Assembly (NCBI GenBank): GCA_964618855.1
Contig: CAZUCD010000001.1
Coordinates: forward strand, 1-55,027
Reading direction: 5' to 3'
From: CAZUCD01 sp964618855
Lineage (GTDB): Bacteria; Sumerlaeota; Sumerlaeia; SLMS01; JANRJK01
Length of the DNA: 55,027 bases
The translations under genes and the position numbers were made by a program. Under the pieces are notes generated by a model. That model worked only from the letters and a program-made list of their open reading frames with translations. It was not told the DNA's origin and ran no database searches. Below are positions 9,129 to 16,124 of this stretch, in pieces; the stretch's first letter is position 1, and each line of letters starts with the position of its first letter.

Positions 9129-10505
9129 ATGGCCGACGTCTTTCCGTTCGCGGGAACACGCTACAATCCGAAGGATGGCAAGGTCGACATGGGGGCCCTC
9201 ATCTGCCCGCCCTTCGACGTCATCACGCCGGAGTTGCGCAAGAAGCTCCACGAGGCCAGCGACATCAACCTCGTCCGCCTCATCGCAGGCTTCGACGCGC
9301 CGAGCGACGACGACCACGCCAACCGCTACACGCGCGCCGCCGAGTGCTACCGCGACTGGAAGAGCAAGCAGGTCCTGCAGGACGAGCAGCGCAAGTGCTT
9401 CTACATCTACGAGCAGGAGTTCAAGATCCCGGGCACGCGCCGCACCATGAAGCGCACGGGATTCATCGCCCTCGTCAAGCTCCAGGACTACCGCAGCGGC
9501 AAGATCCGCGCACACGAAATGACCCTGCGCACCCTGCGCAACGAACAGCTCCGCCTGCTCAAGTCGGTGCAGGTCAACCTCACGCCGCCATTCATGCTCT
9601 ACCGTGACGAGGAGGACAAGATCGGCAGGATACTCCGCGAGGCGATCGACGGAAAGAAGGGCGAGTCCTCCACGCCGACGGTCGAGGCCAAGGACATCGA
9701 GGGCACCACGCACCGTCTCTGGATGATCCATCGCAAGGAGCCCATCCTCGCCGTCCACGAGGCCCTCAAGCCGATGCGCCTCTACATCGCCGACGGGCAC
9801 CACATCTACGACGCCGCGCTCGCCTATCGCGACGAGATGCGCGAGGCGACCGGACGCCGCGACGGACGCCAGCCCTACGACCACATGATGATGTTCCTCC
9901 ACAACGCCGACGAGTCCAAGCTCAGCATCCTTCCCATCCACCGCGTGCTGGCCCGCGAGCTCGGCGCCGACGTCGACATCGAGGAAGTCCTCGAGGATCT
10001 CCGCGAGTACTTCACCGCGAAGGAGTTCAAAGTCGGCATGGACGACCTGAAGAAGGCCGCGGCCACCATCCAGGAGAAGTTCGACGCCTCCACCTCGGAC
10101 CGCCCCCGCTTCGCCATGGTCCTCCCGACGGGCCGCTCGTTCTTCCTCACGCTCCGCAAGGAAACCGACCTTTCCGAGGTCATCGAGGAGGAAACGATGA
10201 GCGACGAGCTCAAGAACCTCGACGTGACGATCCTGCACAACTACGTGATCACGCGCGGCTGGATCGGCAACCCGGAGGTCGAACTGGGCGAGGACGACAT
10301 CTACTACCGCCGCGACGCCGAGGAGGCGCTCGAGCTCCTGCGCAGGCGCCGTGGCTCCGTCGCCTTCATCGTGCAGCCCCGCAAGCTGGAGGAGGTCCTG
10401 CAGATTGCGGAGAACGGCGAACTCATGCCGCCTAACACGACATTCTTCACGCCGAAGCTCGGGTGCGGACTCGTCATGCGCGACCTCCAGGTCGGATTCG
10501 GCTGA
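9129..10505 (+). CDS. DUF1015 family protein
   Basis: 458 residues, the full length of the DUF1015 (PF06245) family. The N-terminus MADVFPFAGTRYNP and ICPPFDVITPELRKKL is the typical opening, and the IADGHHIYDAALAYRDEM motif (His-rich, about residues 220-237) is the most conserved family block; MMMFLHNADESKLSILPIHR follows. Family members are cytoplasmic and often lie near serine or other amino-acid biosynthesis genes, but no reaction is established to my knowledge. Here dapA follows on the same strand beyond a strong terminator, so the two are probably separate units. AAGGA sits about 8 bases before the ATG. Confidence 0.9.
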   Translation: MADVFPFAGTRYNPKDGKVDMGALICPPFDVITPELRKKLHEASDINLVRLIAGFDAPSDDDHANRYTRAAECYRDWKSKQVLQDEQRKCFYIYEQEFKIPGTRRTMKRTGFIALVKLQDYRSGKIRAHEMTLRTLRNEQLRLLKSVQVNLTPPFMLYRDEEDKIGRILREAIDGKKGESSTPTVEAKDIEGTTHRLWMIHRKEPILAVHEALKPMRLYIADGHHIYDAALAYRDEMREATGRRDGRQPYDHMMMFLHNADESKLSILPIHRVLARELGADVDIEEVLEDLREYFTAKEFKVGMDDLKKAAATIQEKFDASTSDRPRFAMVLPTGRSFFLTLRKETDLSEVIEEETMSDELKNLDVTILHNYVITRGWIGNPEVELGEDDIYYRRDAEEALELLRRRRGSVAFIVQPRKLEEVLQIAENGELMPPNTTFFTPKLGCGLVMRDLQVGFG

Positions 10506-10530
10506 CCCGGATCCGCTCGACAGGATGCCC

Positions 10531-10567
10531 AAGTGGGGCCGGCACCACCGGCCCCACTTTTGTTTGG
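10531..10567 (+). terminator. Intrinsic terminator after the DUF1015 gene
   Basis: A perfect 12-bp stem, 10531-10542 (AAGTGGGGCCGG) with 10548-10559 (CCGGCCCCACTT), a 5-base loop CACCA, then TTTGTTT. This is a textbook rho-independent terminator 26 bp after the stop codon. Confidence 0.9.
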
Positions 10568-10683
10568 CTCGGGGACGACGAAATCGTCCTTTCCAATCTT
10601 GACAGTGTTCGGCGCAGCAAAGGATCGGTCGGCGAGAGGCCGCCGCAAGGCGACCCCAAAGCGTCCCCGCCGAGGTCCCGCCC

Positions 10684-11658
10684 ATGCTCCGCCCCGCATC
10701 ATTCCACGGCACCACCGTCGCACTCGTCTCCCCGATGACCCGGCTCGGACGGGAGATCGTCGTGGACATCCCGGCATTCAGGCGGCTGTGCGCCCACGCG
10801 ATCGACGCCGGGTGCACGGGGCTCCTCGTCGGCGGCACTACCGGGCAGTCGGCCACGTTGACCACGGACGAGCTGTTCGCACTCATCCACGAGGCGGCCA
10901 CCTTCGGGCGCGACTATGCTGCGAGCGTTGGCCGCAGCGTGCTCGTCCTTGCGGGCGTCTGCGCCAACGCCACCCACGAGGCCGTTTCGATGACCCGCAG
11001 GATCGGGGAATCGACGGATGTGGACGCGATCCTGCACGTCACGGGGTACTACAACAATCCCCCCCAGGAAGGGCTCCGGCGCCACTTCGAGGCCTGCGCC
11101 GACGCTGCGGCCGAGTATGACCGCGGCATCATCCTCTACAACGTCCCGTCGAGAACCAAGTCGAACATCGAGGCGCGCACGGCCATCGCGCTCGCCGCGC
11201 ACCCGAACATCCTCGGCATCAAGGAGGCCAGCGGGGACCTCGCACAGGTACGCGCCATTGCCGACGGCACCGTGCGCGAATCCTTCGCCATACTCTCCGG
11301 CGAGGACGACCAGGTGGCCGCCATCATGCGCATGGGTGGCATCGGCGTCATCAGCGCCACGGCCAACATCTGGCCGCGCGAGTTTCAGGTGCTGACCGAA
11401 CTGTGCGCCGCGGGGTTCTGGCAGGAGGCGGAGGAGCTCCAGAAGGCCCTCATGCCCTGCATTCGCGCCGTCTTCGCGGCGAAGAACCCGATTCCCCTGC
11501 ACTACATGATCGACAGCCGGGTTCGGCTGCCACTCGTCGAGCTGACCGAGCTGGACGAACCCGCGCGCACCAACGCCCTCCGCGTGGTCCACGAGGCGGG
11601 GGAGATCCTCTGCTTTCCCCATGTGGGCGCCCACGGCGGGTTCGCCGCGGCGGGCTAG
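10684..11658 (+). CDS. dapA: 4-hydroxy-tetrahydrodipicolinate synthase family aldolase
   Basis: A class I aldolase of the DapA/NAL family. DapA condenses pyruvate with aspartate semialdehyde in lysine and diaminopimelate biosynthesis. Motifs visible: GGTTGQSATL (pyruvate carboxylate loop, with Gln where DapA usually has Glu), YYNNPPQEGLRRHF, the catalytic Tyr in ILYNVPSRT, and the Schiff-base Lys in LGIKEASGD. The 324 residues exceed the usual 290-300 by a C-terminal tail ending in HVGAHGGFAAAG. NVPSRT and KEASGD favour DapA over N-acetylneuraminate lyase, but the TTGQ variation keeps another keto-acid aldolase role possible. ATG at 10684. It is convergent with the isocitrate dehydrogenase gene. 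Confidence 0.88.
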   Translation: MLRPASFHGTTVALVSPMTRLGREIVVDIPAFRRLCAHAIDAGCTGLLVGGTTGQSATLTTDELFALIHEAATFGRDYAASVGRSVLVLAGVCANATHEAVSMTRRIGESTDVDAILHVTGYYNNPPQEGLRRHFEACADAAAEYDRGIILYNVPSRTKSNIEARTAIALAAHPNILGIKEASGDLAQVRAIADGTVRESFAILSGEDDQVAAIMRMGGIGVISATANIWPREFQVLTELCAAGFWQEAEELQKALMPCIRAVFAAKNPIPLHYMIDSRVRLPLVELTELDEPARTNALRVVHEAGEILCFPHVGAHGGFAAAG

Positions 11659-11695
11659 GACCTGCGAAGCCGGGGCTGTTCACGGGCAGTGGCAT

Positions 11696-11722
11696 TGGTG
11701 ATCGACTCCGTCGCGATCACCA
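11696..11722. terminator. Stem-loop between convergent dapA and isocitrate dehydrogenase genes
   Basis: TGGTGATCG at 11696-11704 pairs perfectly with CGATCACCA at 11714-11722 around a 9-base loop. It lies in the 77-bp gap between two convergent genes, so it may serve either strand. There is no strong T tract. Confidence 0.5.
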
Positions 11723-11735
11723 GGACCCGGACAGC

Positions 11736-13142
11736 CTACTGTCCCTGCGCGAGCGTGTAGCCCCGCTTGCCGTCGAAGCCGTTCAGCTTCTCGATGTGCG
11801 TCCATTGGCAGTCGGCCTGCAGCTTGGCGATGGCGGCGTGGACTTCCGCATCGGTGACTTCAGCGGTGCCGGGAGCTTCGTAGCGGCATCGGTGCACGTC
11901 CACCAGCAGCACGTCCGGCGCCGGGCCGGGACCAACGCGCGTCCCGCGATTGCTGATCATGACGAGCTTGAACTTGCCGACCTCGGCCGGCATCCGAGGC
12001 AGGCCGTCGGCCACCACGAAGATGTCAAATCCGTGAAGCGTCCGCCTGGCCTTCGTCGTGGCGGAGTCGGCCGCCTGCGCGCCGGTCTGGGCGCTTGTGG
12101 TCCCGGAGTCCGAGACCTCGACCGGGCCGATCCGGTCCAGCTCCGCGCAAACCGCATCCGTGAAGTCGAGCGTCCCCGCATTGCCCCCAAGGTCGCGCGT
12201 CTTGATCCCCCGTTGGAAGGTGGCGACGAGGGCCCGTTCCACGGCGTCGGCGTGGGCCAGCATGCCGAGGTGCCTGAGCATCGCGATGGCGCTCTGGAGC
12301 AGCGCCGTGGGATTGGCCAGGCCCTTGCCCGCGATGTCGGGAGCCGTGCCGTGGACCGCCTCGAACACCGCGCACCCGTCCCCGATGTTGCCTCCCGGGG
12401 CGATGCCGAGCCCGCCGACCAGCCCCGCGGCGAGGTCGCTCACGATGTCCCCGAAAAGGTTCGGCAGGAGGAGCACGTCGAACTGTGTGGGCCGCGTCAC
12501 GAGCTGCATGCAGCAGTTGTCCACCAGCATCTCGGATGCCTCGATTTCCGGGTACTGTGGCGCGATCTCGCGGAAGACATCGAGGAAGAGGCCGTCCGTC
12601 AGCTTCATGATGTTCGCCTTCTGGATGCAGGCGACCCTGCGGCGCCGCTGGCGGCGCGCCATCTCGAAGGCGTAGCGGGCGATCTTGCGGCAGCCGGGGC
12701 GCGTGATCAGGCGGAGGCACTGCGCGACGTCCGCGCTCTGCATGTGCTCGATCCCGCCGTAGGTGTCCTCGATGTTCTCCCGGACGATGATGAGGTCGAT
12801 GCCCGGGAACCGCGTCTCGACCCCGGGCAGGGTGCGCACGGGCCGCACGTTCGCGTAGAGGTCGAGTGCCTTGCGGATGGTGACGTTGACCGACTTGTGG
12901 CCACCGCCGATGGGCGTCGCCGTCGGCCCCTTCAGCGCGATCCGCGCCTTGCGGACCGCATCGAGCGTTTCCTGGGGGCATCCGTTGCCATACTTCTCAA
13001 CGCACGACAGGCCCGCCTCCGCCTCGATCCAGTCGATGGGCGCGCCGGCCCTATCGAGGATGGTCCTCACGGCCGCGGCGATCTCCGGCCCGATGCCGTC
13101 CCCTGGGATCAACACCGCCTTTGTCCGCTTCATCGTGGGCAA
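11736..13142 (-). CDS. icd: Isocitrate dehydrogenase, NAD-type, with C-terminal extension
   Basis: Oxidative decarboxylation of isocitrate to 2-oxoglutarate in the TCA cycle. The N-terminal 330 residues are a complete isocitrate/isopropylmalate dehydrogenase fold: LIPGDGIGPEI, the substrate-site GGGHKSVNVTIRKALDLYANVRP (Ser and Asn as in isocitrate dehydrogenases), the VRENIEDTYGGIEH loop, the catalytic Lys in CIQKANIMKLTDGLF, and LFGDIVSDLAAGLVGGLG. The coenzyme loop reads HGTAPDIAGKG; Asp-Ile here, instead of Lys-Tyr, is the established NAD signature. A further 130 or so residues follow an Ala/Thr-rich linker (TTSAQTGAQAADSATT), resembling the C-terminal domain of the Thermus thermophilus enzyme. 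Isopropylmalate dehydrogenase is the alternative, but the Ser/Asn pair argues against it. Confidence 0.9.
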   Translation of the reverse strand: MPTMKRTKAVLIPGDGIGPEIAAAVRTILDRAGAPIDWIEAEAGLSCVEKYGNGCPQETLDAVRKARIALKGPTATPIGGGHKSVNVTIRKALDLYANVRPVRTLPGVETRFPGIDLIIVRENIEDTYGGIEHMQSADVAQCLRLITRPGCRKIARYAFEMARRQRRRRVACIQKANIMKLTDGLFLDVFREIAPQYPEIEASEMLVDNCCMQLVTRPTQFDVLLLPNLFGDIVSDLAAGLVGGLGIAPGGNIGDGCAVFEAVHGTAPDIAGKGLANPTALLQSAIAMLRHLGMLAHADAVERALVATFQRGIKTRDLGGNAGTLDFTDAVCAELDRIGPVEVSDSGTTSAQTGAQAADSATTKARRTLHGFDIFVVADGLPRMPAEVGKFKLVMISNRGTRVGPGPAPDVLLVDVHRCRYEAPGTAEVTDAEVHAAIAKLQADCQWTHIEKLNGFDGKRGYTLAQGQ

Positions 13143-13166
13143 CTCCGTGGACTGCTGGACTGGGCA

Positions 13167-13592
13167 TCACATCAGGTTGCGCAATCTCTGGCGCAGCTTC
13201 TCCGCCACCGCCTGCCACTCATTGGCCGCGCCCTCCCCGTTTCCGACCAGCGGCGCCGCCTGGTCGATCGCGGCCCCGAGGTCCCGCGTCAGTTCCTCGA
13301 GGTCCCGCCTGCGGTCGCGCAGCCGCTGGTTCTCCAGCCGGTAGATACGCGTCCTGTCGGTGCTCTTGATGAACAGGTACTCCGCGACCATGATGATGTA
13401 GATCAGGAGCGCAGTCCTGCTTGTCAGGGCCTCAAGGATGCGTATGGGGCTCAGGTAGACCACGAGCGTGCCGAGCCCCAGCACGAGCAGCAGGAACGAT
13501 GCGTCGCGCCAGCGCCTCCGCGCGGTCGGGCCCGGCGCCGAGCGGACGCGGGCCTCCCGCGTCCGCTCCCCGGCTTCGGTCACGGCGACCAC
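13167..13592 (-). CDS. Small two-helix membrane protein with C-terminal coiled coil
   Basis: No family recognised. About 141 residues from a GTG at 13592, chosen because it lies just after the stop of the upstream GreA gene; longer in-frame starts (13694) overlap that gene. Two hydrophobic segments are visible, at about residues 32-48 (FLLLVLGLGTLVVYLS) and 61-77 (LLIYIIMVAEYLFI). A charged, Arg/Glu/Leu-rich helix follows (RLENQRLRDRRRDLEELTRDL), likely a cytoplasmic coiled coil of about 60 residues. The gene sits 13 bp downstream of the GreA-like gene and 24 bp upstream of icd on the same strand, so it may be cotranscribed with both. Function unknown. Confidence 0.65.
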   Translation of the reverse strand: MVAVTEAGERTREARVRSAPGPTARRRWRDASFLLLVLGLGTLVVYLSPIRILEALTSRTALLIYIIMVAEYLFIKSTDRTRIYRLENQRLRDRRRDLEELTRDLGAAIDQAAPLVGNGEGAANEWQAVAEKLRQRLRNLM

Positions 13593-13605
13593 GCCCCGCG
13601 CCCCA

Positions 13606-15852
13606 TCATCCGACCTGCACCACCCTTGCCTTCTCGATGGAGAGCACCTTGTACTCCTCCTTGCGCCCATCCGGCAGCGACACCGTGAACACATCGTTCA
13701 CGGACCGGTTGAGCAACTGCGACCCCAGCGGCGTCATGTACGAGATCACGTTCTGGCGCAGGTCCGCCTCCCACATCCCGAGGAGGGTGTACTCCACCTC
13801 CTCGTTGTCCGAGGTGCGAACCAGCCGGAGCGTCGTCCCGAACCGCGAGTTCGACGGATTGACCGCCTCGATGTCGAGGATGCGCGCGCGTGAAATCAGG
13901 TCCTCGAGTTCCGCGGCGTTCTGCATGAGGAGCTTCTGCCGGTCCTTCGCCGCATGGTACTCGGCGTTTTCCTTCAGGTCGCCGAGCGCCCGTGCGGCGG
14001 AGATGACCTCCGCCATGCCGGGAATCTCGACGGAGAGCAGGCGCGACAGCTCCATCCGCTTGCGCTCGACCGAGTCGGCGAGCGCGTAGTGGAAGTTGGG
14101 CTTCTTGCGCTCCTCCTCCTCCTCGAGCTTTGAGGTTCGCTTCAGGTTGGGGTGCTCCGTGTAGATGAGCCGTTCGACGTTTTCCTTGAATGGCCCGGCG
14201 AGCGCCCCGTGCAACTGGATGCGGGTGAGGAGCTTGCGGGCCTCCTCGGGCGTGCACTTCACGATCACCCGGCGCATCTGCTTGCCCTGCCCCTCCTGGA
14301 CGAAGGAGCGGAGCTTCGAGAGCATGGACTTTGCCGCGGCCGACGCCCCGGTCTCCGCGATGCTCTCCGCATGGTAGTAATCCATGAGGGAGAGTATCTC
14401 CTCCATCAGGAGGGGGATCGGCGCGATCCCCGAGCCCAGGTTCCAGGTTCCCTCCAGGACGTTGCGCACGGCCCAGATGAAGAGCTCCGGGTTCTTGTCG
14501 GGCCGGCCGAGGACCGACTCGATGGCATTGCGCCGGGCCTCCTCCCTGCCCCCCTTCGCGAGTTCGCGCTCGGCCCACGCGGCCGCGCGCGTGTCGAGGT
14601 GGATGAAGCAGTCCGTCACGAGGGTGGCCCACTCGTCAGGCCGCGTCCGCAGCAGGTGCTCCAGCGCGACCCGCTGCGAGTCGGACTCGCTCACGAGCTC
14701 CATCACGTCCGCGATGTCCCGTTCCGCAAGGAGCGCGTCGAGGTCGAAGGGATGGGGGAGCTCGCCAAAGATGTCGTCGAACTCCTCGTAGATGAGCGCG
14801 CGGTTCAGGCGCAGGCTGAACGCCGCGTCGCCCGACCTGCCCGGGTCGCAGAACGCCTTGTGCAGACGCTGCATGTCGGCAGGGGAGAGCTCGGCTTCGT
14901 CCCCGTGCAGCGAGACGTCGCGCATCGCGAGTCGGAGGTCCTCCATGGACTTCGGTGAGGTGATCCGGTGCAGGACGGCGTCCAGGAAGGAGCGCGGCTG
15001 GGAGCGAAGGATGAGCGTCGCGTTGGCCCCAGCGCCCTCGAGGTCGAGGTAGGGGTCGAGCTTGATCTCCTCCTTGGCGGAGTTCCACCAGCGCTTGTAC
15101 TCATCCTCGGTGAGGAATCGCGTCGTGAGCGTCTTCTTCAGGTCCTGGACCTTCTGCCTGCGGCCGAAGCTGTTGAGCGCGAGCCGAATGAGCCCGGCGG
15201 GTTCCTCGAAGGCGTAGGACTTGAGTTCCGCGGGCGCGGACGCGAGCCGCGCGTAGAAGTGCTCCTTCGGGATGCGCTCGAGGAACTGGCGCACGCCGTC
15301 GAGCGTCATGGTCTGGGCCTTCTTCAGCTCGAAGTCGATGGTGACCTTCCCGGCATCGATGTCGAGCGCGCTCGCGATGCCAAGGCCCCAGCTCCGGTGC
15401 CTGAAGACCTGCCCCTTGGTGGCGCCGAGCAGTTCCTCGAACCGGGCGAGCGCCTTGCGCAGGTCCGGGGTTTCGCCGTCGATGCCGCTGACGCGGAGGA
15501 ACTCAGCCATGCGGGCCGGGTCGCGGTCGGAGTGGATCGCGGGAAGCGCGGCCTTCAGGATCGGGCGGAGGAACTCCAGGCCCGGTTCGCTTGCGAGGAG
15601 CATCTCGGCGATCCGGAGGGCGGCCTCGGCGTCCCCGGCCTTGATGCGGGCCTCCAGGAACATGCCGTACAGTTCGGCCAGCTTGTGCACGTGCTTCTTG
15701 TGAAGCAGGCGCTTGACGATCGCCTCGTGAAAATGGAAGGGGAACGGGCTGCCATCGACGATGGCGATCCAGGCCTCATCAATTTCAGGCCAGCGCTTGT
15801 GACTGATCGCTTCAAGGAGTCGGTCGCGAAGTTCGACGTCGGCCTCGGACAA
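13606..15852 (-). CDS. greA: GreA-type transcription elongation factor with a very long N-terminal domain
   Basis: The last 160 residues or so are GreA: the coiled-coil tip signature RALGDLKENAEYHAAK carries the two acidic residues needed for RNA cleavage (Asp625 and Glu628 in this numbering), followed by the FKBP-like C-terminal domain (FGTTLRLVR..., YMTPLGSQLLNRSVNDVF). GreA rescues backtracked RNA polymerase by stimulating transcript cleavage. The 590 residues before it are predicted all-helical, TPR-like in places, with no recognisable enzyme motif. Normal GreA is about 160 residues; a similar oversized form is known in Chlamydia. The start is uncertain: TTG at 15852 has GAGG 8 bases upstream and begins the protein-like sequence, whereas an in-frame ATG at 16029 would add 59 Arg/Gly/Pro-rich residues in the divergent promoter region. 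Confidence 0.9.
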   Translation of the reverse strand: MSEADVELRDRLLEAISHKRWPEIDEAWIAIVDGSPFPFHFHEAIVKRLLHKKHVHKLAELYGMFLEARIKAGDAEAALRIAEMLLASEPGLEFLRPILKAALPAIHSDRDPARMAEFLRVSGIDGETPDLRKALARFEELLGATKGQVFRHRSWGLGIASALDIDAGKVTIDFELKKAQTMTLDGVRQFLERIPKEHFYARLASAPAELKSYAFEEPAGLIRLALNSFGRRQKVQDLKKTLTTRFLTEDEYKRWWNSAKEEIKLDPYLDLEGAGANATLILRSQPRSFLDAVLHRITSPKSMEDLRLAMRDVSLHGDEAELSPADMQRLHKAFCDPGRSGDAAFSLRLNRALIYEEFDDIFGELPHPFDLDALLAERDIADVMELVSESDSQRVALEHLLRTRPDEWATLVTDCFIHLDTRAAAWAERELAKGGREEARRNAIESVLGRPDKNPELFIWAVRNVLEGTWNLGSGIAPIPLLMEEILSLMDYYHAESIAETGASAAAKSMLSKLRSFVQEGQGKQMRRVIVKCTPEEARKLLTRIQLHGALAGPFKENVERLIYTEHPNLKRTSKLEEEEERKKPNFHYALADSVERKRMELSRLLSVEIPGMAEVISAARALGDLKENAEYHAAKDRQKLLMQNAAELEDLISRARILDIEAVNPSNSRFGTTLRLVRTSDNEEVEYTLLGMWEADLRQNVISYMTPLGSQLLNRSVNDVFTVSLPDGRKEEYKVLSIEKARVVQVG

Positions 15853-16124
15853 GTGGGATACCTCGACTGAAGAAGGTTCGGCCTGGCGAAAATCCCCGCA
15901 GACCCCGGAACGAGTAGGGGAGCAGCCCACCCGGGCGCGCGGCAACGCCAAACCACGCAGCTTGCGCAGTCTGGATCCCCCCCGGGGCAGGCGGGACCAC
16001 AGCCCCGGTCGGACCAAGCCGGGATTCAACTTGCTCTCACGCTGAGGCCCAAAAACCCTTTATCTCCCGTTGTTCCACCGGGGAATCCACTTCCTCCCCG
16101 CCCAACGCCAGGAGTCCATCGACC
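15853..16124. promoter_or_regulatory. Divergent promoter region between greA-like and EF-G-like genes
   Basis: A 272-bp gap between divergent starts, assuming the TTG start of the GreA fusion. It should hold both promoters. The AT-richest stretch is near 16049-16070 (CAAAAACCCTTTATCTCCC). AGGAG at about 16109-16113 is a plausible ribosome site for the ATG at 16125. No operator palindrome stands out. Confidence 0.3.

Noticed and set aside
8508..10901. A 797-residue minus-strand open frame spanning the DUF1015 gene and intergenic region
   Set aside because: It is antisense to the clear DUF1015 gene, crosses the gap start and a strong terminator, and is low in protein-like sequence.
11403..13688. 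A 761-residue plus-strand open frame opposite the isocitrate dehydrogenase gene
   Set aside because: It is antisense to a clear enzyme gene, is rich in His, Arg and Gly, and has no family features.
15853..16029. In-frame extension of the GreA fusion to an ATG at 16029
   Set aside because: The added 59 residues look like GC-driven filler and lie in the divergent promoter region. TTG at 15852 has a GAGG site. It is not fully excluded.
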